Source of the DNA: Paraburkholderia phytofirmans OLGA172
Lineage (GTDB): Bacteria > Pseudomonadota > Gammaproteobacteria > Burkholderiales > Burkholderiaceae
Assembly: GCF_001634365.1 (NCBI RefSeq)
Contig: NZ_CP014578.1
Location: 3,100,001-3,164,000 of the forward strand
Direction: 5' to 3'
Length of the DNA stretch: 64,000 bases
This document shows positions 38,408-46,358 of the stretch, piece by piece. Both the position numbers and the translations under genes were made by a program. Below the pieces are notes generated by a model. It ran no database searches, was not told where the DNA came from, and saw only the letters and a list, made by a program, of their open reading frames with translations. Numbering within the stretch: position 1 is the stretch's first letter; each line of letters starts with the position of its first letter.

Positions 38408-38824
38408 ACCTCACAGCTGAACCCCACAGCTGAATCTCGCTGACCTGCTTTGACGGGTCCAGTGCCTGCGGCTAACCGGGCACTGGACCGACCTATGCCG
38501 CACAACGTGCACTCCCCGTGTGTTGCCCAAAAATCGGCATGCCCGCCAGCACGCGCCAGTACACGCCGGACTGGCCTCGCGCGCATCATGCCGCGGCGAT
38601 TTCGGCACGCAAGGCGCGGCGTCTCATTCTCTCCTTTGCCCGTACTTTCCCTTCTTGACGCGCCCCAACCGCGACTTATGCTTGGGAAAGCCACACGCAG
38701 TATCCGTTTAATTAAGCGACCCGGCGCGTCCTGCACGCGCCGCCGGCGCCCAGCCGTCCTGCCAGAGCGACGCGCCCCGCGTAGTGCGTAGTCCCGCGTC
38801 GAATCAAACAACAACTAAGGAGAC
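38408..38824. other. Intergenic region before lldP with an inverted repeat
   Basis: No gene seen. An 11-bp inverted repeat, GGTCCAGTGCC (38456-38466) and GGCACTGGACC (38479-38489), could be a factor-assisted terminator of the preceding gene or an operator. It lacks a U-tract. The last 10 bp hold the lldP ribosome site AAGGAG. Confidence 0.5.
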
Positions 38825-40426
38825 ATGATGTTTCACCAACTACTCACTCCCGTCGGCAATTCGCTATTGCCGTCGTTTCTCGTCGCCGCCTTGCCGATCA
38901 TTGTCGTGTTGCTGTTGCTCGGCTGGGCGCGCCGGCCGGCCTGGCAGGCGTCGCTCGCAGGCCTGATTGTCGGGCTGATCGTGGCGATCTTCGTTTGGCA
39001 GTTCCCTGTCGGACTCGCGGCCGCTTCGGTGGCCAACGGCGCGGTGTTCGCCTGCTGGCCGGTGATGTGGATCGTGTTCACTGCGATTCTGCTCTACAAC
39101 ATCTCACAACGCTCGGGCCGCTTCGCAGCCTTCCGCATGTGGATGATCGATAACCTGCCGAACGACCGTCGCGTCGTGCTGGTCGTGATCGGTTTTTCTT
39201 TCGGTGCACTATTCGAAGGGATTTCCGGCTTCGGCACGCCAGTCGCAATCACCAGTTCGCTGTTGATCCTGCTCGGTTTCCCCACGCTCGAAGCGCTCAC
39301 CTTTACGCTGATCTTCAATACCGCGCCGGTCGCGTTCGGCGCGCTGGGCGTACCGATCACGGTGCTCGGCGCGGTCACGCACCTGCCGGCCGACTCGCTC
39401 GCCAAAATGGTCGGACGGCAGTTGCCGTTTTTCGCCTTGCTGCTGCCGTTCTACGTGATCGGCGTATATGCGGGCTTTCGTAACATGTTGCGCGTGTGGC
39501 CGGTGCTGCTGGTGTCGGGCGCGAGCTTCGCGCTGACCCAGTTCGTCACGGCGAACTACGTCAACTACAGCTTGACCGACGTGTTGTCGTCGCTGGTCTC
39601 GCTGATCCTGACGATCGCGTTCCTGCGTGTCTGGAAGCCCGTCGCCGATCCAAAGTTCGCGATCAACATCGATCGCGTGGGCGAGGTGCGCGGCACGATC
39701 AGCGGCGGCCAGGGCTGGTATCCGTGGATCATCGTCTCGGCGGTGGTGATCGTCTGGACCATCGCCAAAATCTTCCTGATCGGCGACGTCAAGCTACCCT
39801 GGCCGGGCCTCGACAAGGCCGTGTTCATCACCCTGTACAACACGCCGTATGGCGCGGTGTGGGACTTCCAGCCGCTCGCCACCGGCACGGCGATTCTGGT
39901 GGCCGCCATCATCACGTCGTTCGTGACAGGTCTGGGGGTGCGCGAATTTGGCAAGGCTATTGCCGACACGTGGGTCCAGACGCGCATCGCCATTCTGACG
40001 GTGGCGACCATCGTCGCACTCGCCTATCTGATGAACTATTCGGGGCTCACCTACACGCTCGGGCTCGGCGCCGCGTCGGTCGGACCGTTCTTCCCGCTGG
40101 TGTCGGCGTTCCTCGGCTGGGTCGCGGTGTTCCTGTCAGGCAGCGACACCTCGGGCAACGCGCTATTCGGCAACCTGCAGGTGGTGGCGGCCCATCAGTT
40201 GAACCTGAACCCGATCCTGATGGCGGCGACCAATTCGTCGGGCGGCGTGATGGGCAAGATGATCTCGCCGCAGAACATCTCGACCGGCGTGGCGACGACC
40301 GACCTCAAAGGCAAGGAAGGCGTGGTGTTCGCCAAGACCTTCAAGCATTCGATTCTGTTGACGGTGATCCTCGGCGTGCTGGTGTGGGTGCAGCAAAACT
40401 TCCTGCAAGGGATGATTCCGCACTAA
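38825..40426 (+). CDS. lldP: L-lactate permease
   Basis: 533-residue LctP family proton-driven lactate/glycolate importer with about 13 helices. Typical segments include LLGWARRPAWQASLAGLIVGL, FGALFEGISGFGTPVAITSSLLILLGF, NTAPVAFGALGVPI and SGSDTSGNALFGNLQVVAA, MAATNSSGGVMGKMISPQNI. AAGGAG precedes the ATG at 38825 (a second ATG follows at 38828). No lactate dehydrogenase gene lies adjacent in this window. Confidence 0.95.
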   Translation: MMFHQLLTPVGNSLLPSFLVAALPIIVVLLLLGWARRPAWQASLAGLIVGLIVAIFVWQFPVGLAAASVANGAVFACWPVMWIVFTAILLYNISQRSGRFAAFRMWMIDNLPNDRRVVLVVIGFSFGALFEGISGFGTPVAITSSLLILLGFPTLEALTFTLIFNTAPVAFGALGVPITVLGAVTHLPADSLAKMVGRQLPFFALLLPFYVIGVYAGFRNMLRVWPVLLVSGASFALTQFVTANYVNYSLTDVLSSLVSLILTIAFLRVWKPVADPKFAINIDRVGEVRGTISGGQGWYPWIIVSAVVIVWTIAKIFLIGDVKLPWPGLDKAVFITLYNTPYGAVWDFQPLATGTAILVAAIITSFVTGLGVREFGKAIADTWVQTRIAILTVATIVALAYLMNYSGLTYTLGLGAASVGPFFPLVSAFLGWVAVFLSGSDTSGNALFGNLQVVAAHQLNLNPILMAATNSSGGVMGKMISPQNISTGVATTDLKGKEGVVFAKTFKHSILLTVILGVLVWVQQNFLQGMIPH

Positions 40427-40806
40427 GGTGTGCTTTGCCCGTCGGCGTAGCTGCGTGCGCTTGCCAATGCCTTGAAGCGGCGGAGCGCGCGATGGGTCCG
40501 GTCAGCCAGTTGACCTCGGCATGGTGGTCGGCTGGTGCGCTGCCGCAAAATAATTCACGCTCTGCAGGCGCACACCCCACCAGGCCCGCAATTGCATCCT
40601 CATCGCGCCAATCTCATCGCAATTTTTCTCACATAAGCGTGAGAATTGCTCGTTTTGCAGCCGGCTCGACTGCGCTTACGATGACGACTGGCAGACGCCC
40701 TTCATCTCCCGAATCTTGCCGTTTCATTCCAGCCTGAAACGTTTCGCGCGATCGCGCTGCTACGATGCGCATGCGTCTCGACTCAACCGCGCGCGGCGCC
40801 ATCACA
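40427..40806. other. Intergenic region between lldP and EamA gene
   Basis: No gene seen. The notable element is a gapped palindrome at 40619-40649: GCAATT, three T, CTCAC, a 6-nt loop, GTGAG and AATTGC, which may be an operator or RNA hairpin. No intrinsic terminator is evident directly after lldP. Confidence 0.45.
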
Positions 40807-41733
40807 ATGAATGCCAAAAACCTGCTCCAGTTGCTGATCCTGGCCGCCCTATGGGGCGCTTCGTTCCTGTTTATCCGCGTCGGCGTGACCGACTTCGGCG
40901 TTGCGCCGCTGATGGCGTTGCGTGTCGGCATCGGCGCAGTCTTCCTCGCCATCGTGCTGATCGCGCGGCGGCCGTGGCGCCAGTCCGCAACGATCCTGCG
41001 CACGCGTGCCTTCCCACTCCTCGTGGTCGGCATTCTGAATTCGGCGGCGCCGTTCTGCCTGTTCGCGTATGCCGAGCTGACGCTGTCGGCGGGCGTGACG
41101 TCCGTGATCAATGCGACCACGCCGCTGTGGGGCGGACTCGTCGGCTTTCTATGGCTGCGCGACCGCCTGAGCGCGCTGCGCACGGTCGGTCTCGTGATCG
41201 GCTTCCTCGGCGTCCTGATGCTGGTGTGGGACCAGATCGCCGCACCGAACGGGTCAGCCGCCACGCCGCTGTCCACCGCGCTCGCGGCGGCTGCCGCGCT
41301 CGGCGCCACGCTGCTGTACGGCATCGCCGCCAATTACACGAAGCGCCACCTGACCGGCGTGGACGCCTTGACCGTCGCGACCGGCACGATGATCGGCGCC
41401 ACCATCGTGCTGCTGCCGCTCGCCGCCATCTACTGGCCGGCTGCGCCGATCTCGCTGCACGCCTGGGGCGCGGTCATCGCGCTGGGTGTTGCGTGTACCG
41501 GCGTGGCCTACATGCTGTTCTTCCATCTGATCGCGGTGGTCGGGCCGGCACGCGCGATTACGGTGACCTTCGTGATTCCGATCTTCGGCATTCTGTGGGG
41601 TGCGCTGTTTCTCGGCGAAACTGTGTCGCCGGGCATGCTGGAAGGCTGCGGCGTGATTCTCGTCGGCACCGCGCTTGCCACCGGCGCGATCAAACGTCTG
41701 CCGTGGGTCGGACCGCGCCGCGCCGACACCTGA
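40807..41733 (+). CDS. EamA/DMT family transporter
   Basis: 308-residue DMT transporter with ten predicted helices. Helix 1 carries LAALWGASFLFIRVGV, the standard WGxxF signature, and the second repeat ends with TFVIPIFGILWGALFLGETVS and a basic tail. I chose the ATG at 40807 (MNAKNLLQ); the frame upstream to 40765 is less credible. It faces, and is convergent with, the small-RNA locus at 41830. Substrate unknown. Confidence 0.85.
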   Translation: MNAKNLLQLLILAALWGASFLFIRVGVTDFGVAPLMALRVGIGAVFLAIVLIARRPWRQSATILRTRAFPLLVVGILNSAAPFCLFAYAELTLSAGVTSVINATTPLWGGLVGFLWLRDRLSALRTVGLVIGFLGVLMLVWDQIAAPNGSAATPLSTALAAAAALGATLLYGIAANYTKRHLTGVDALTVATGTMIGATIVLLPLAAIYWPAAPISLHAWGAVIALGVACTGVAYMLFFHLIAVVGPARAITVTFVIPIFGILWGALFLGETVSPGMLEGCGVILVGTALATGAIKRLPWVGPRRADT

Positions 41734-41829
41734 AAACCGCGTCGCGCGACGCCTCCTTCAGCGTCGCCGCTTTCCCGTCCTGCACCGCTCACGGCCTCGG
41801 CGGCCTGGCAACCCATTCCGAGAACCCCA

Positions 41830-42033
41830 AAAAATAGCCCGCACTCCATTGGAGTGCGGGCGAAACCGTCGCCCTACGAGGATAGGCGACGGGGCCACCG
41901 AGACCGCGCGCCACGCGCGCAGGCCATCATCGGGCTAAGCACCGGCTCGGCCGCCGGTGCTGAAAGGGTCTGGGAATCGCCGATTTGAAACTCGCCGCAA
42001 ACTCACGTCGGATGTTACGAATCTGGCCCCATG
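41830..42033 (-). ncRNA. Candidate sigma-54-dependent small RNA, about 200 nt
   Basis: A minus-strand transcript inferred from promoter and terminator. It starts about 12 nt after a sigma-54 promoter and ends at a strong intrinsic terminator: GGAGTGCGGGC pairs with GCCCGCACTCC (41837-41861), then TATTTTTT on the minus strand. Between them are two more perfect 8-bp stems: GCACCGGC/GCCGGTGC (41939-41960) and CCGTCGCC/GGCGACGG (41866-41892). No frame longer than about 20 codons exists on this strand. I do not recognise it as a known RNA family. Confidence 0.6.
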
Positions 42034-42040
42034 AGTCTTT

Positions 42041-42061
42041 AAAAGCAGCTTGTGTGCCAGC
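42041..42061 (-). promoter_or_regulatory. Sigma-54 promoter
   Basis: The minus strand reads CTGGCACACAAGCTGCTTTT. It has the invariant GG (42058-42057) and GC (42046-42045) exactly 10 nt apart, with TGGCAC at -24 and TGCTT at -12, a very good match to TGGCACG-N4-TTGCW. Transcription would start near 42033. Confidence 0.7.
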
Positions 42062-42087
42062 TATGCGACTACACTAGAAATTATTCG

Positions 42088-42100
42088 TAAGCCTTTGATT
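42088..42100 (-). promoter_or_regulatory. IHF binding site
   Basis: On the minus strand AATCAAAGGCTTA matches the IHF consensus WATCAANNNNTTR at every defined position. It is centred about 60 bp upstream of the predicted start, between the promoter and the upstream palindrome, where IHF bending usually acts in sigma-54 systems. Confidence 0.6.
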
Positions 42101-42160
42101 TTTATTGTCATTTTTTGCAACGAAAGCATGTTGACAGGATTGGCGAAAGGGGATTTGCGA

Positions 42161-42189
42161 GTTACGTCACCGGGGTAACGTCACGTTAC
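42161..42189. promoter_or_regulatory. Enhancer-like palindrome (upstream activating site)
   Basis: GTAACGT-C-ACGTTAC (42175-42189) is a perfect 15-bp palindrome centred about 150 bp upstream of the predicted sigma-54 start. GTTAC at 42161-42165 forms a further inverted half with GTAAC at 42175-42179, so two overlapping sites may exist. It fits a bacterial enhancer-binding protein dimer. Confidence 0.5.
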
Positions 42190-42249
42190 ATGCGGCCGCA
42201 CAGTGGCGGCCGCGCCGTCCCGCTTCATGCGTTTGAAGCGAATCAAACA

Positions 42250-42405
42250 TCAAGGCGCCGGCCATTTCGTGCGTTGCGAAGCCGGCTGCCTGACTCGCAG
42301 ACCCGTTGGCCGGCGCGGCTCGCGTGGCGCCAAGGCGGCACCGCATATGAGCGCCAGGACGAGCAAGCTCGCCGCCCACATCCAGTAAGGAATCACGTCG
42401 AACAT
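42250..42405 (-). CDS. Small single-pass membrane protein, 51 residues
   Basis: A frame too short for most gene finders. ATG at 42405 has GGGAG six nt upstream. The protein has one clear membrane helix (WAASLLVLALICGAALA, residues ~10-26) followed by a basic, Pro/Arg-rich cytoplasmic tail. I recognise no family. It lies between the bamC terminator and the sigma-54 control region, on the same strand as the small RNA, so readthrough or shared control is possible. Confidence 0.45.
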   Translation of the reverse strand: MFDVIPYWMWAASLLVLALICGAALAPREPRRPTGLRVRQPASQRTKWPAP

Positions 42406-42521
42406 AGCCATCTCCCGTTGAGCGCCGGTTCATACCGGTGTTTCAGACGGTAAGCAAAACACATGCGCGCCATGACGGCTGCGTAACGGCTTGCGGCGCC
42501 GGGGAAAAAAGTGGACATAAA

Positions 42522-42555
42522 AAAACCCGCCCGGACTGCATGCCGGGCGGGTTTT
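42522..42555 (-). terminator. Intrinsic terminator after bamC
   Basis: AAAACCCGCCCGG (42522-42534) pairs with CCGGGCGGGTTTT (42543-42555). On the minus strand the stem is followed by a T-rich run (TTTTTTTATG). It lies 33 bp past the bamC stop. Confidence 0.9.
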
Positions 42556-42587
42556 CAGACAGCGTTCGCTGCTTGCTACAGCTTCGT

Positions 42588-43820
42588 TCAGTGCAACTGG
42601 TCGACCATCAGACTCATGATCTGCCTGGCCTGTGGGCTCTGATCGATAGCGCCCTTGTCGTCGACCACGGCGACACGGGTCTGGTCAGGCGTCACCGCGC
42701 GGACGTTCACGAGATACTGCTTGGCGACCTTTTCCTTCTTGCCGTGGAACACCTGGCTCCAGAAGCCCTGCTCCGCCGACGTCAGATCCTTCGGATCGAC
42801 GTAGCGCACGAAGTACAAACCGCGGCTTGCGTCGCGATCGTCAACGGTGAAGTTGCTGCGGTCCAGCGCAAGACCCACACGCAGCCACGCGCGGTCATAC
42901 GGCTCGCCGAGCGTCAGCTCGGTGGACGAGAACTGTGCCGGCGTGTTGTTCGCCGCGTCATCCGACATGGGCGCTTGCGCCGACAGTGCGACGTTTTGCG
43001 CCGCCGTGGCCGCAGCCGCCGACTTCGCACCCGCCGTAGCCGCGTTCGGCGCCGCTTGCGCACCCGCCGGCGAAAGCTCGGCGCTTTGCGTATCGCTCGA
43101 CTTCGTGCGCGAATCGGCCAGCGCCAGCGCTGCCATCAGCCGCTTCAGGTATTCCTGTTCGAGACCCGGATCGTTCGCCTTGGGTTCCCACTTGGTGGAA
43201 TCGTTGTTCGTGCCGGTAATCGCCTCGCGCATGCCCTTCTGGCTGATGAACACATAGGTGCCGCCGTTCGGCGCCGTTTCGAGACGCGTGCGATACTTGT
43301 TGCGCTCGGAACTCACATAGCTGTTGCCCATTGCCTTGGACAGCGTGTCGCGGATCAGGCCCTCGTTGATCTGCGCGTGCGTTTCGTTCCAGTCCGTTTC
43401 CATCACGCCCTTGTCGCGCTGGTCGACCACCAGCAGGAAACCCTGTTCCTGCCAGAAACGGCGGATTTGCGCCCATGCCTGGTCGGGTGCCTTGTCGTCG
43501 ATCACGAGCCAGCTTTCCTTGCCGTCGCGCTGGATGTGCATGCCGCTCACCGGCGGCACCACCGTCAGGGTATTGGCGACCGGTGCTTGCGCCTGGACCT
43601 GCTGGAGCGTGGACAGCGAGGTTTCGCCGCCTTGCGGGGGCAACGAACGCTGATCGGCCGTCTCATCGATCATGTTCGGCGGGATGGCAAGTGACACTTG
43701 CTTCGACTTTGAGTCGCTTCTGTAGTCGATTTTGGTCGGCGACGAGGTGCCGCAGCCGGCGACCAGACCGCCTGCCATCAGCATTACTGCAAACCGCTTG
43801 GTAAGACGAAGATCAGTCAT
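42588..43820 (-). CDS. bamC: Outer membrane assembly lipoprotein BamC
   Basis: 410-residue lipoprotein of the BAM complex, which inserts beta-barrel proteins into the outer membrane. The lipobox LVAGC is at about residues 19-23, followed by the unstructured region (TKIDYRSDSK) that binds BamD, then two helix-grip domains separated by an Ala-rich linker (~residues 255-310). The first domain has WLVIDDKAPDQAWAQIRRFWQEQGF, the second FTVDDRDASRGLYFVRYVDP. In many proteobacteria bamC follows dapA; no dapA is upstream here, where the next 450 bp are non-coding. Confidence 0.92.
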   Translation of the reverse strand: MTDLRLTKRFAVMLMAGGLVAGCGTSSPTKIDYRSDSKSKQVSLAIPPNMIDETADQRSLPPQGGETSLSTLQQVQAQAPVANTLTVVPPVSGMHIQRDGKESWLVIDDKAPDQAWAQIRRFWQEQGFLLVVDQRDKGVMETDWNETHAQINEGLIRDTLSKAMGNSYVSSERNKYRTRLETAPNGGTYVFISQKGMREAITGTNNDSTKWEPKANDPGLEQEYLKRLMAALALADSRTKSSDTQSAELSPAGAQAAPNAATAGAKSAAAATAAQNVALSAQAPMSDDAANNTPAQFSSTELTLGEPYDRAWLRVGLALDRSNFTVDDRDASRGLYFVRYVDPKDLTSAEQGFWSQVFHGKKEKVAKQYLVNVRAVTPDQTRVAVVDDKGAIDQSPQARQIMSLMVDQLH

Positions 43821-44278
43821 GTTCGGGGAATCCTTCCGCTACGCCACGGCAAGTTTCCGTGGATCAACCCAACATTTTACCGGTCCCGGCGAGACATGTG
43901 CAAAAACCGGGGCTTGCCCATGAATTGAGCAGTTCACTGCGCGCAAAACACGCACTGCGGCGAATGGCCTGGATACCGGCAAAGCGCTGCGCGGTGCGAG
44001 CCTCCCGTTGCAGAAAAACGTCTCGCCTGGTGGCGGCGATCCTCTCCCGCAGTCGCAGATTTAACAATTCACAACACTTCCCAAGAGTCTGCAAGGCATC
44101 CCCTACCTCATTGTCAGATCATTGTTTTAAAAGGCACTTTCCACCCTCGTCGCACGCTATTTTCGAGATTGGCTGACGCGCCGTGCGCCGTTCCTGGCAA
44201 CGATCAGGAAACCTGAGTGTTATCTTGAATTGGACATCTCAATAAAACTTGAGCGTTTCAATAGCGAGACAGGTTGCC
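43821..44278. other. Divergent intergenic region, bamC / DUF2844
   Basis: About 460 bp. A 76-codon minus-strand frame (43864-44094) has no ribosome site and a basic, atypical composition, so I leave it out. The A+T-rich stretch 44085-44260 probably contains the DUF2844 promoter; I see no clear consensus hexamers. Confidence 0.4.
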
Positions 44279-44743
44279 ATGCCAAATCCTTCTTTTTCGC
44301 CGGCCCTCGCCGTCCCAGCCATGGTGGCTGCCCTGCTGTGTGTCAGCACCGACGGGCATGCCGAATTGGGCGGCACGATGCCCAGCCAGGCGGATTCGGC
44401 GCTCGCGCCGCCCCAAACCCTGCTGAACGGCGCCTTACGCCTGCGCACGCTGACCGATGCGGGCAATACCACCATCAACGAGTACGCAACCAATACCGGC
44501 CAGATCATCGCTTACACGTGGCAAGGCCCGACCATGCCGGATCTGCGCGCGCTGCTGGGACCGTACGCCGACTCTTACCGGACGGGCGCCGCAGCGTCGG
44601 CGCCGGACGGCAATCTGCATGCGTCGCGGGTGGTTCGCCCGGACGTGATCGTCGAATCCGGCGGTCCGATGCGCGGCTATGCAGGACGCGCGTGGCTGCC
44701 AGCAGCCTTGCCGCCCGGCGTCACGACCGGCGATTTCCGCTGA
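44279..44743 (+). CDS. DUF2844 secreted protein
   Basis: 154-residue exported protein of the DUF2844 family. A signal peptide spans about residues 1-30, ending STDGHAE. The mature part has a small domain with LRTLTDAGNTTINEYATNTGQIIAYTWQGPTMPD given here only as positions ~60-95, followed by a Gly/Ala-rich C-terminus. It is immediately upstream (66 bp) of the DUF3443 gene; the two families are usually found together in Burkholderiaceae, implying a joint envelope function. The ATG at 44279 follows a weak AGG ribosome site. Confidence 0.82.
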   Translation: MPNPSFSPALAVPAMVAALLCVSTDGHAELGGTMPSQADSALAPPQTLLNGALRLRTLTDAGNTTINEYATNTGQIIAYTWQGPTMPDLRALLGPYADSYRTGAAASAPDGNLHASRVVRPDVIVESGGPMRGYAGRAWLPAALPPGVTTGDFR

Positions 44744-44809
44744 ATTTCCGCCGACACCGCGCGCACGCCATCAAAAAAACAACTCGACGATCCGAATGCC
44801 GGCAAACTC

Positions 44810-46090
44810 ATGAAGACCCCTTCCCATCTCCACGCCCTGCTCCTCCTCAGCGCGGCACTCGCCGGTTGCGGCGGCGGCAGCGGCGGCACCGCCGCCTCGT
44901 CACAGGCAGGGGCGGCGAGCCCGGCCAGCAGTCCGGGCGCAGCGAACTCGCCAGGCAACAGCGCACCATCCGGGAGCGGCGTCTCCAGCACAGCCACGTC
45001 CGTGCCGCAATCGAGCACCCCGAACGTCCAGCCCATTGCGGTCAACACCGCACCGGGTCTGACGCGCAACATGCTGACGACCAGCGTCACCGTCTGCCAG
45101 CCCGGCACCAGCAACTGCGCGACGATCGACAATATTCAGGTCGACACCGGCTCGCACGGCCTGCGGATTCTCGCGTCGGCGCTGCCGGCCAGCCTTTCGC
45201 TCGCGGCGGTGAACTCGGGCAGCGGGGTGGCTGGCGAGTGCGCGGTTTTCGGCGGCGGGTATGCGTGGGGCGCGGTGCGTAGCGCGGACGTGCGGATGGC
45301 CGGCCAACTGGCCGCCTCACTTCCGATCCAGCTGATCGCCGACCCCACGCTGCCCAATGTGCCGGCCGACTGCGCCGGCTCCGGCCCGTCGATGCTAACC
45401 GTCGCGACCTTGAGGGCCAACGGCATTCTCGGCGTCGGCCTGTTCGCAGCCGACTGCGGCAGTGGTTGCGTCAATACCGCTTTGCCCCGCTGGTATTACC
45501 GCTGCGACGCCAGTGGCGCCTGCCTCGCGAGTACGCAAGCGCTCGCGCAACAGGTCACCAATCCAGTCAGCCGATTCGCGCTCGACAACAACGGCGTGGT
45601 GATCGACCTGCCGGCCATCGCCGATGCGGGCGCGGCCAGCGTGTCAGGCTCGCTGATCTTCGGCATCGGCACCCAGGCGAACAACACGCTCGGCGGCGCG
45701 AGCGTGGTCAAGGCGAATGCGCAGACGGGCTATGTTGTCACCAGCAGCGCTGGCCAGACATATGCAACGAGCTACGTGGACAGCGGTTCAAACGGTCTGT
45801 TCTTCAGCAGCAGCCAATTCCCGCAATGCGGCTTCTGGTACTGTCCGAGCTCGACGCAAACAGCGAGCGCCTCGATCGTGGGTACCGATGGCGCGTCGAA
45901 CACCGTGTCGTTTGCGATCGGCAATTCGCGCGCGTTGTTCGCGTCGTCGAATAATGCGTTCAACAATCTTGCCGGCATCGCCAGCAACAGCTTCGGCTGG
46001 GGCCTGCCGTTCTTTTTCGGACGGCGGGTCTATACGGCGATCGCGTCGCGCGCCACCTCGGCCGGGCCGGGTCCGTATTACGCGTTCTGA
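44810..46090 (+). CDS. DUF3443 lipoprotein with pepsin-like aspartic protease motifs
   Basis: 426-residue lipoprotein: signal sequence, lipobox LAGC (C20), a Ser/Gly/Ala-rich linker to about residue 75, then one long domain. Both catalytic motifs of a two-lobed aspartic protease are visible: VDTGSHGL with D112 and VDSGSNGL with D324, plus the pepsin-like segments ANGILGVG (residues 203-210) and SGSLIFGIG (~279-287). This spacing (~210 residues) equals that of pepsins. The family is listed as unknown; the protease reading is my inference. At least seven Cys may form disulfides. Partner gene DUF2844 is directly upstream. Confidence 0.82.
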   Translation: MKTPSHLHALLLLSAALAGCGGGSGGTAASSQAGAASPASSPGAANSPGNSAPSGSGVSSTATSVPQSSTPNVQPIAVNTAPGLTRNMLTTSVTVCQPGTSNCATIDNIQVDTGSHGLRILASALPASLSLAAVNSGSGVAGECAVFGGGYAWGAVRSADVRMAGQLAASLPIQLIADPTLPNVPADCAGSGPSMLTVATLRANGILGVGLFAADCGSGCVNTALPRWYYRCDASGACLASTQALAQQVTNPVSRFALDNNGVVIDLPAIADAGAASVSGSLIFGIGTQANNTLGGASVVKANAQTGYVVTSSAGQTYATSYVDSGSNGLFFSSSQFPQCGFWYCPSSTQTASASIVGTDGASNTVSFAIGNSRALFASSNNAFNNLAGIASNSFGWGLPFFFGRRVYTAIASRATSAGPGPYYAF

Positions 46091-46358
46091 GCGCTCAATG
46101 TCGGAGGGATCCGCCTTGGCGCAAGACAGCGGCGTCAGGCGGGTTCGATTGAGCGCCTGAGCAGGTTTCCCCTGCCATGGGTCAAACTCCCGTGCCAAAA
46201 CAGAAGAAATCCTACAAGCCGATCGGATTTTCCCGCGCGGAAAATTCCCCAATTCTCATCCCCAGCTTATTTGATACACCCTGACTGCAATAATCGTCGT
46301 TTCCGGCTAGCGTCATCTCGTTATCGTTAGTCCTGCATATCTAACAATAGTCAAAACG

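Noticed and set aside
43864..44094. 76-codon minus-strand frame upstream of bamC
   Set aside because: No ribosome site, no signal or domain, atypical basic composition.
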